A DNA stretch of 12,823 nt from Clostridiales bacterium (GTDB taxonomy: Bacteria; Bacillota; Clostridia; Christensenellales; Aristaeellaceae), in NCBI GenBank assembly GCA_012512355.1, contig JAAZEI010000082.1, positions 1 through 12,823 on the forward strand, written 5' to 3'. A program made the position numbers and the translations under genes. Within the stretch, counting starts at the first letter, position 1. Every line of letters starts with the position of its first letter. Under the pieces are notes generated by a model. That model saw nothing but the letters and a program-made list of their open reading frames with translations. It was not told the origin of the DNA and did not search any database. This document shows, piece after piece, positions 7,591-12,823 of the stretch.

Positions 7591-8736
7591 ATGAAGAAAC
7601 TAATCTCTATGCTTCTTGTGCTCGCGATGGTCTTTGCGCTTTCAAGCCTGGCCGTAGCTGCAGAGAAGCCGGTCGTCAACTTCTGGACAACAGGTTCACA
7701 AAATGTCGCGGATTTATTCTCCGAACTGATTGCAGCCTACAATGCCCGCGAGGATGCAACGGCTGAGGTCAAGCTTCAGTTCCTGCTCTCCGGAACAGGT
7801 GATGAAGGAATGACATCCCGTGTCAGCTCTGCTTTTCTTTCCGGCCAGAAAAATACTGAGTTCGATATGATTTCAGACAATACCAACTCCCTGATGAATT
7901 ATGTTGATGAGTGCGGTACCGATGAAATTTTTGTTGACCTGGATTTCTCAAAACTGCCCAATTTTGAAAATGTTCTTTTAAAACCTTCGATGCTCGAGGG
8001 AAAAGTGATGCCCTATCGCGGCACAACGGTCGTTTTCGCCTATGATTCAGCGCGTATCCCCGAAAATGAACTGCCCCATACCTGGGATGAACTGACCCAG
8101 TGGATTAAAGACCATCCCGGTCGCTTTGCCTACAATGAGCCCGGTACCGGCGGCGCTGCTGACGGTTTCATGCGCACCGCGGTATATCGCTTCATTGATG
8201 ATCCTGCCGCTCGCCGTTCCTCCGATGAGAAATGGGCAGAGGAATGGGACAAGGGCATGGAATGGCTGGCTGATATCCACCCCTTCCTGTACAAATCAGG
8301 CGGCAGCGTGGTGTACGTCGCCAAAAACCAGGGCACCCTGGATCTGCTGATCAACCAAGAAGTGGATTTGATCCCCGCATGGGCAGATCAGGTTCTTAAA
8401 AACATTGAAAACGGTACGCTGCCCACAACTGTGAAGATGTACCAACTCGACGACGGCGCTCTTTCGGGCACTGACGTATCCATTACCATCAGCTCAATCG
8501 GTACCTATGTTGACGAATGCTATGATTTCATGAACTTTGTCATCAGTCCCGAAGGCCAGAAAATATGCCTGGAAAACATGAAGGCAGTTCCGGTCATCGC
8601 AGCTGAATCCATCGAGTCTGAACAAAAGGACCTTGTTGCCGACCTGAATGTCGAAAATTTTGCTTTCCTGTCCATCGGAAGCCTGAGCGATCTCATCAAC
8701 GAGCGCTGGGCGGAAGATATCACTACCCTGAAATAA
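7591..8736 (+). CDS. ABC transporter substrate-binding protein
   Basis: The 381-aa exported protein captures the ligand for the importer. The N-terminus, MKKLISMLLVLAMVFALSSL then AVA before AEKP, is a Sec signal peptide with a probable signal-peptidase I site after residue 23 or so. It has no lipobox cysteine, which is unusual for a binding protein of a monoderm Firmicute. The mature part begins VVNFWTTGSQN, a typical first strand of periplasmic-binding folds of the iron/polyamine/thiamine group, and contains YNEPGTGGAADGF, which recalls YnjB-like proteins. The ligand cannot be predicted from these features. The start has the best ribosome-binding site of the operon (AAGGAGG, 7578-7584, six bases before ATG), and a large hairpin follows the stop codon. 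Both fit a need for excess binding protein. Confidence 0.88.
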   Translation: MKKLISMLLVLAMVFALSSLAVAAEKPVVNFWTTGSQNVADLFSELIAAYNAREDATAEVKLQFLLSGTGDEGMTSRVSSAFLSGQKNTEFDMISDNTNSLMNYVDECGTDEIFVDLDFSKLPNFENVLLKPSMLEGKVMPYRGTTVVFAYDSARIPENELPHTWDELTQWIKDHPGRFAYNEPGTGGAADGFMRTAVYRFIDDPAARRSSDEKWAEEWDKGMEWLADIHPFLYKSGGSVVYVAKNQGTLDLLINQEVDLIPAWADQVLKNIENGTLPTTVKMYQLDDGALSGTDVSITISSIGTYVDECYDFMNFVISPEGQKICLENMKAVPVIAAESIESEQKDLVADLNVENFAFLSIGSLSDLINERWAEDITTLK

Positions 8737-8744
8737 AAAGACAG

Positions 8745-8779
8745 GTCATCCGGGCCGCTCTGGCAGCGGCCCGGATGAC
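8745..8779 (+). promoter_or_regulatory. Intercistronic 15-bp hairpin after the binding-protein gene
   Basis: GTCATCCGGGCCGCT (8745-8759) and AGCGGCCCGGATGAC (8765-8779) form a perfect GC-rich 15-bp stem with a 5-nt loop, starting eight bases after the stop codon. It is followed by TCCCCC rather than a T run, so it is unlikely to be an efficient terminator. By analogy with malE-malF, it probably protects the upstream mRNA from 3' decay or attenuates expression of the downstream permease. Confidence 0.7.
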
Positions 8780-8808
8780 TCCCCCTTCTATGTGAAAGGA
8801 GCTCAAGT

Positions 8809-9705
8809 GTGACTGAGCAGGCCGTCAGCAAGACAAAAATAGATAAGAACAAAAGATGGAAAAAGCGTTTGCTCATTGTAACTTTTTTGGCGCCTGCGCT
8901 TATCCTTTCGCTTGGCATTATTGTATATCCAATCATCAATACCGTGATCAAGAGTTTCACGGACGCAAAAACGGGCCTTTTCACCTGGGCAAACTATCAG
9001 TATCTTTTTACCAATAAAATCGCCAGAGCAGATATCTGGTATACGGTTTGGGTCACGGTGGTGACTGTGGTGCTGGCGATTGCCGTTGCGTATATGCTGG
9101 CGCTTTATCTGCGCTTTTCAAAATCAAGAATCGCGAAATTTATCGGGACACTGTACCTGCTGCCTCGATTTATTCCGGGATTGGTGGCTGTGTACGCCAT
9201 GAAGATTGTGATTTCCGATTCCGGTTTGTTGAACCGCCTGTCTCTGCTGTTGCCCCAGGCGGCGGGTTTGTACGATTTTAAACCAGGGTTGTTATACAAC
9301 TCAAAAGGCATCATCCTCATGAACCTTTGGTTTAACATCCCCTTTGCTACAATGATTATTGTGGCAGCGCTGTCGGGCATATCCGAATCCATCATTGAGA
9401 GTGCCAGAGATGTGGGCGCCGGCCGGGTGCGGGTATTTTTTAAGATGATAGTTCCGCTGTCGATACGGGATGTCATGATTGCCATGACCTTTATCTTCAT
9501 GAGCAACATTTCTTCCTTCACAACGCCCTACCTGATTGGTGAGAACTTCCCCCAGATGCTGGGTGTTTTCCTGCGCAAAAACTTCTCGAATCGCAACTAT
9601 GAGCGTGCCGCTGCCATCAGTGTATTAATCTTCGTATTTTCATCAGTGTCAGCGATCGTCTACATATATACAAACTTAAAAGACAAAGATTGGGAGCGGC
9701 TATAA
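8809..9705 (+). CDS. ABC transporter permease (PotB-like)
   Basis: This 298-aa membrane protein is the second permease of the importer. It has a basic N-terminus (KIDKNKRWKKR, 10-20), a first long hydrophobic helix at about 21-42, further helices to about 288, and the EAA loop at about 197-217 (ESARDVGAG). The GTG at 8809 is seven bases after AAGGAG (8796-8801); an overlapping GTG at 8807 leads straight into a stop. It lies 72 nt after the binding-protein gene, across the hairpin, and is the last gene of the operon. Placing one permease at each end of the operon, rather than adjacent, is less usual for this family. Confidence 0.88.
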   Translation: MTEQAVSKTKIDKNKRWKKRLLIVTFLAPALILSLGIIVYPIINTVIKSFTDAKTGLFTWANYQYLFTNKIARADIWYTVWVTVVTVVLAIAVAYMLALYLRFSKSRIAKFIGTLYLLPRFIPGLVAVYAMKIVISDSGLLNRLSLLLPQAAGLYDFKPGLLYNSKGIILMNLWFNIPFATMIIVAALSGISESIIESARDVGAGRVRVFFKMIVPLSIRDVMIAMTFIFMSNISSFTTPYLIGENFPQMLGVFLRKNFSNRNYERAAAISVLIFVFSSVSAIVYIYTNLKDKDWERL

Positions 9706-9818
9706 GCACGCGTCCCATCTTTATCCATATTATCTTGAATTTTACGAATCAATATTGTTTCTGTAAGTACAATGACTCATAGAGGTTGCGATTACTTGAA
9801 TTAGATATTTATCACACG

Positions 9819-9837
9819 CGGCGCAAGCCGTTTTTTT
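9819..9837 (+). terminator. Intrinsic terminator of the ABC operon, overlapping the GDPD stop codon
   Basis: CGGC, a GCAA tetraloop and GCCG (9819-9830) are followed by seven T residues (9831-9837). The stem is short but capped by a stable GNRA loop. The last two T residues belong to the stop codon of the convergent GDPD gene (9836-9838), so the two transcripts must overlap or meet here. The rest of 9706-9818 shows no gene. Confidence 0.65.
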
Positions 9838-10534
9838 ATTGCGGCTTAAGGGTCTCTTGGATCTCTTCGCGCAGACGCAGTGCCAGGGCAGGCTTTCTGG
9901 TGGTGATGTTCTTCACTTTGGCCTGCAGCAAGCTTCGCAGGGTCTCTTCATCATCGACAGTCCACACAGAAAAACGGTCTGCCTGCTCTTGCAGCATTTT
10001 ATCTGTCAGCCTGCGCTTATCAATATTGACGATTGAAAATCCGCGCTTTTGGGCTGCTTTGACAGGGTTGCCCCATTCAAGTAAAGGCAGAATATAGTTG
10101 TTCATCCACAGCGGGATTTCATTGTTCCGGATCATTTCAAGATCATCCGACCCGACATCGCCTGTCAGCAACAGCCTGTCTGCCAGGTCGTTTTCACGTG
10201 CCAGGATCAGGATGTCCTCAATGAGCCCTGAGGACTTGACGTCGATGTTCATCATCACGCCAGGCGCGGCCTTTAACAAGTCAAACGCCGCCTGCAGGGT
10301 GGTGCAGGATTGGCTCGAAACCGGTTCATCATGGGAGAGGCAGAGGATGCCCTCATGCTTTCTCAAATCCACTTCCACGGCATCAGCTCCGCTACTTAGC
10401 ATCATCCGCAGACTTTCGGGGGTGTTGGGTAGGGTGTCCTCGGCACCGGCGTGCGCTGTAATCATGGTGGGATAATACAACCGGAGCAGAGACTTTTGCG
10501 TATCAGAATGCAGAGCATCGTTTATGGTATGCAT
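9836..10534 (-). CDS. Glycerophosphodiester phosphodiesterase family protein (atypical motif)
   Basis: The 232-aa protein has the GDPD TIM-barrel signature. It shows HAGAEDTLPNT (28-38), AVEVDLR (52-58), LSHDEP (66-71), NIDVK (96-100), SVWTVDD (189-195) and NITTRKP (209-215). The two catalytic histidines (His28, His68) and the metal-binding pair Glu54/Asp56 are present. The usual HRG is HAG, the PENT glutamate is absent (PNT), and the final ITD is ITTR. I recall similar changes in a Firmicutes subfamily, so it is probably active but may prefer a different diester. No signal peptide is seen, so it is cytoplasmic. The ATG at 10534 has AGAGG six bases upstream. It follows the PfkB kinase by 100 nt on the same strand and converges on the ABC operon. 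Such enzymes release an alcohol and glycerol 3-phosphate. Confidence 0.82.
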   Translation of the reverse strand: MHTINDALHSDTQKSLLRLYYPTMITAHAGAEDTLPNTPESLRMMLSSGADAVEVDLRKHEGILCLSHDEPVSSQSCTTLQAAFDLLKAAPGVMMNIDVKSSGLIEDILILARENDLADRLLLTGDVGSDDLEMIRNNEIPLWMNNYILPLLEWGNPVKAAQKRGFSIVNIDKRRLTDKMLQEQADRFSVWTVDDEETLRSLLQAKVKNITTRKPALALRLREEIQETLKPQ

Positions 10535-10634
10535 GGCGCGCCTCTTTTCATTAGGTTTAGATATGAGAAGACTTCAGAATTAAAACGAGTTATACACTCA
10601 TACTTCCAGGCGAGTGCTCAGGCTCGTGTGGAAT

Positions 10635-11564
10635 TTATTTCGCGTCATCCTTTTGTGTGACAGTTCCGTTAAATCCGCGTTCAAGCCTGGCATCCTCAAT
10701 ATAGCGCAGCACATCGTCGCTGCTGCCGCGGAAAGGCCCGGGGCTTTCCATTTTAAGGGAGACAAGAGCAGAGGCGAAGGTAAGCGATTCTGCAATGCCC
10801 TGCGTGCGCCGCTTGGTAATATAGCCTGCAAAGCAGGTATCGCCGCGGCCTGTGCGTCCGGAGAGATTACGGGGGATCAGGGGGCAGGTGTAAAAAGCGT
10901 CCCCATCATAAATCAGGGCCTCGGTGTTGTGGGTAATCATGATTTCTTTGGCGCCCCAGGCGTGCAGCTGATGGGCTGCTTCCCTGCGGTCGGATAGGCC
11001 GGTGAGGATTTCTGCCTCCGCGGCATCCGTTTTTAGGTAATCGATGATGGGCAAAAATTGTTCTTTTTTATCCCAGTCAAAAAAGTCCATCCGGCCATCA
11101 GGCAAAATATGACGAAGAAGGCATTGCACATCAACGGCCACCTTGCCTTTTGCGGAAGCTGCCTGAAATAATTCACCTGAAAAATCACCATAAGTCAGGC
11201 CGGCGAAGTGCCAGATATCAGCCTGCACGTCAGGGAGGTCACTTTCCAGGAAGGGGTCGCAGCGACCAAGGGAGGTACAGACTCTGCGCTCCTTGTCGGC
11301 GGTGAGATAGCGGTTTTGAATGGACGTTGTATTTTTGCATACGGCTGTAAAAACTTCGGCATCCAGGTCTTTGAATACGCTCAGGCCATCCACCTCATCC
11401 GGATTGAACTTGGTAAAAATCGCGGTTTTGCTGCCGGTGTTGGCGGCTGCAAAGCCGCTGGCGACCACGGCACCGCCAATCTCGCGGCGCTCCTCGCCTG
11501 AGTGGTCAATATTGCGGTCAAGGGATAAAGGGCCGATAACGATGATATCAAAGGGTTGTTTCAT
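10635..11564 (-). CDS. PfkB-family carbohydrate/polyol kinase
   Basis: The 309-aa cytoplasmic kinase has a ribokinase-type fold. A substrate-binding glycine pair is at 30-31, the LKTDAAEAEIL element at 177-187, and the C-terminal signature GRTGRGDTCFAGY at 236-248, with catalytic base Asp242. The anion hole reads GRGD instead of the usual GAGD. The segment VAVDVQCLLR (142-151) recalls the DVQ..LR element of archaeal and plant myo-inositol kinases, so a polyol substrate is possible, but ribose, fructose, tagatose phosphate or nucleoside cannot be excluded. The ATG at 11564 is nine bases after AAGGAG. A weak promoter (TTGAGC, 16 nt, TACTAT on the minus strand, plus 11636-11631 and 11614-11609) may drive it with the downstream GDPD gene. 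Confidence 0.85.
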   Translation of the reverse strand: MKQPFDIIVIGPLSLDRNIDHSGEERREIGGAVVASGFAAANTGSKTAIFTKFNPDEVDGLSVFKDLDAEVFTAVCKNTTSIQNRYLTADKERRVCTSLGRCDPFLESDLPDVQADIWHFAGLTYGDFSGELFQAASAKGKVAVDVQCLLRHILPDGRMDFFDWDKKEQFLPIIDYLKTDAAEAEILTGLSDRREAAHQLHAWGAKEIMITHNTEALIYDGDAFYTCPLIPRNLSGRTGRGDTCFAGYITKRRTQGIAESLTFASALVSLKMESPGPFRGSSDDVLRYIEDARLERGFNGTVTQKDDAK

Positions 11565-11683
11565 GTATAATTGCTCCTTATTGTTTATACTGCTCTCAAC
11601 TCAATCAAATAGTATTGGTATATGTGCGATGCTCAATTTCATGCATTGATCGCGATGCTGCATGGAGTTGTAAGAAACTGCGT

Positions 11684-11774
11684 GGATAGCAGGAACAGTC
11701 CTCATGGAATCATTCTTCAAAAAAAGCTATGCTATTTTTGAAAGAGCTATGGCGACAGTCATAGTCCGCTATCC
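11684..11774 (-). other. Inverted-repeat segment between lysA and the PfkB kinase gene
   Basis: The 283-nt gap 11565-11847 has no gene but is rich in short repeats. GGATAGC (11684-11690) and GCTATCC (11768-11774) bracket a near-perfect palindrome with 12-nt arms and one mismatch (TTCAAAAAAAGC, tat, GCTATTTTTGAA; 11716-11742). The palindrome's U-rich arm could act as a weak bidirectional terminator at the end of lysA. The outer arms could form a larger stem, extended by three pairs past a one-base bulge. No known riboswitch was recognised. Confidence 0.4.
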
Positions 11775-11847
11775 AAACTGAAAATTTAAAAACTTTTAGA
11801 AAAACAAATCAATCAAACCCGAGAAATCCTCAATGAGCAAATAAAGT

Positions 11848-12823
11848 TTACTGGAACTCTTTGAGGCCCAGCCCTGTGATGGTAGCGAAATAATCATCCA
11901 CCCGCTCAGCACGTCTGATGAGACAAAACTTGCTGTCGCTGGTGTAAAGCACCTCTGCTGCCCGCAGACGGCCATTGTACTGGTAGCCCATCGCAGAGCC
12001 GTGCGCGCCGACATCATGGATAATCAGCAGATCTCCCATATAAATCTCGGGCAGGTGCCTGTCGATGGCGAATTTGTCGTTATTCTCACACAGGGCGCCG
12101 GTGATGTCATAGGTAACCGCAGGCTGGGCATCCCGCCTGCCAGCGATGTGGATGTGATGATACGCGCCATACATGGCCGGCCGCAGGAGGTTGACAGCGC
12201 AGGCATCCACACCGATAAAGTGTTTGTGTGTGTTTTTCTCGTGCATGGCATGGGTGACCAGCCAGCCGTAAGGGCCTGTGGCGTAGCGGCCAAGCTCGGT
12301 CTTGATGGAAATGCTTTGATGGGGGACATCCTTGAAACTCAGATAGCAGTCTTCCTCCACGCGCTTGCCGATGAGTTCAATATCAGATGGTTTATCTTCT
12401 GGTTTATAGGGGATCCCGATGCCGCCCGACAGGTTGACAAAGGATAGCGGCAAGCCGGTTTCTTCTGTCAGTTCCTTGCCTGTTTCAAACAGCAGCTTGG
12501 CAAGCAAGGGGTAGTATACTTCGCCCAGCATGTTGCTGGCCAAAAAGGCGTGCAGACCAAACTGTTTGACTCCCAGACCTTTTAGACGCTCCAGACCCAG
12601 GCTAAGCTGATCGCGGGTCCAGCCGAACTTGCTGTCCTTGGGAGAGCCCATGATGGTGTTGCCATCACCAAACAGCCCCCCGGGGTTGTAGCGCAAGCAG
12701 ATGGTTTCAGGGATGCCGCCATGATTTATCAAGGTGTCTATGTCGCTGATATCATCAAGGTTGATGATCGCTCCCATGCGCCTGGCCATGGCCAGCTCAT
12801 GAGGCGGCATGGCATTGGCTGAG
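11848..12823 (-). CDS. lysA: Diaminopimelate decarboxylase, 5' end outside window
   Basis: About 325 C-terminal residues are visible; the gene continues past the right edge, so the start and the PLP-binding lysine segment are missing. It is a fold-type III PLP enzyme that converts meso-diaminopimelate to L-lysine. Motifs present are AIINLDDI, GLHAFLASN (in place of HIGSQ), LSGGIGIPY, ELGRYATGP, VDACAVNLLRPAMYGAYHHI, TGALCENNDKFA (with the catalytic CEN cysteine) and HDVGAHGSAMGYQYNGR, with the dimer-interface tyrosine near the C-terminus. The HAFLASN and CENNDKFA variants are, as I recall, typical of a clostridial LysA group. Related alanine racemase-fold decarboxylases for ornithine or carboxynorspermidine are less likely given CENNDKFA. 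The stop at 11848-11850 is followed by the 283-nt repeat-rich gap. Confidence 0.87.
   Translation of the reverse strand, partial: SANAMPPHELAMARRMGAIINLDDISDIDTLINHGGIPETICLRYNPGGLFGDGNTIMGSPKDSKFGWTRDQLSLGLERLKGLGVKQFGLHAFLASNMLGEVYYPLLAKLLFETGKELTEETGLPLSFVNLSGGIGIPYKPEDKPSDIELIGKRVEEDCYLSFKDVPHQSISIKTELGRYATGPYGWLVTHAMHEKNTHKHFIGVDACAVNLLRPAMYGAYHHIHIAGRRDAQPAVTYDITGALCENNDKFAIDRHLPEIYMGDLLIIHDVGAHGSAMGYQYNGRLRAAEVLYTSDSKFCLIRRAERVDDYFATITGLGLKEFQ

Noticed and set aside
10535..10634. Search for a terminator or separate promoter between the PfkB kinase and GDPD genes
   Set aside because: No convincing hairpin or promoter is visible in the 100-nt gap, so the two genes are treated as one operon.
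11848..12810. Reading the lysA fragment as a complete 320-aa protein starting at 12810
   Set aside because: The frame stays open to the window edge, and the PLP-lysine segment expected in the N-terminal part is missing, so the true start is outside the window.

Overview
The window looks like chromosome of a low- to mid-GC member of the Firmicutes, most likely Clostridia. The reasons are strong AGGAGG-type Shine-Dalgarno sites, frequent GTG starts, about 50% G+C by eye, a split two-gene chromate transporter, a stand-alone L-cysteine desulfidase-type protein and a clostridial-style diaminopimelate decarboxylase. This assignment is inference; no rRNA or tRNA is present. No mobile element, CRISPR array or phage gene was seen, and almost every open stretch is explained by recognisable families.

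Layout. (1) 31-1770, minus strand: a small YjdJ-type acetyltransferase followed by an L-cysteine desulfidase (CyuA/YhaM, UPF0597 family), ending in a hairpin terminator near the left edge. (2) 1891-3397, plus strand: a consensus promoter, a CNNM/CorC-type membrane protein with CBS domains, and a clear terminator. (3) 3429-5478, plus strand: two half-size ChrA proteins whose genes overlap by ATGA, then an inositol-monophosphatase-family gene. They are preceded by an AT-rich segment flanked by inverted DnaA-box-like sites. (4) 5581-9837, plus strand: a near-perfect sigma-70 promoter with an 11-bp inverted repeat reaching its -35 box. It drives a four-gene ABC importer (permease, ATPase, secreted binding protein, second permease) closed by a terminator. 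(5) 9836-11564, minus strand, converging on the ABC operon: a PfkB-family sugar/polyol kinase and an atypical glycerophosphodiester phosphodiesterase (GDPD). (6) 11848-12823, minus strand: most of a lysA gene that runs off the right edge.

The most interesting reading is functional. An uncharacterised PotABCD/YnjBCD-like importer lies between an IMPase-family phosphatase and a convergent PfkB kinase-GDPD pair. Together they could import a phosphodiester or polyol phosphate, hydrolyse it and feed the released polyol or sugar into metabolism. The kinase carries a DVQ..LR element reminiscent of myo-inositol kinases, so glycerophosphoinositol or inositol phosphates are possible substrates. This is a hypothesis from gene context and remembered motifs, not a demonstrated pathway.
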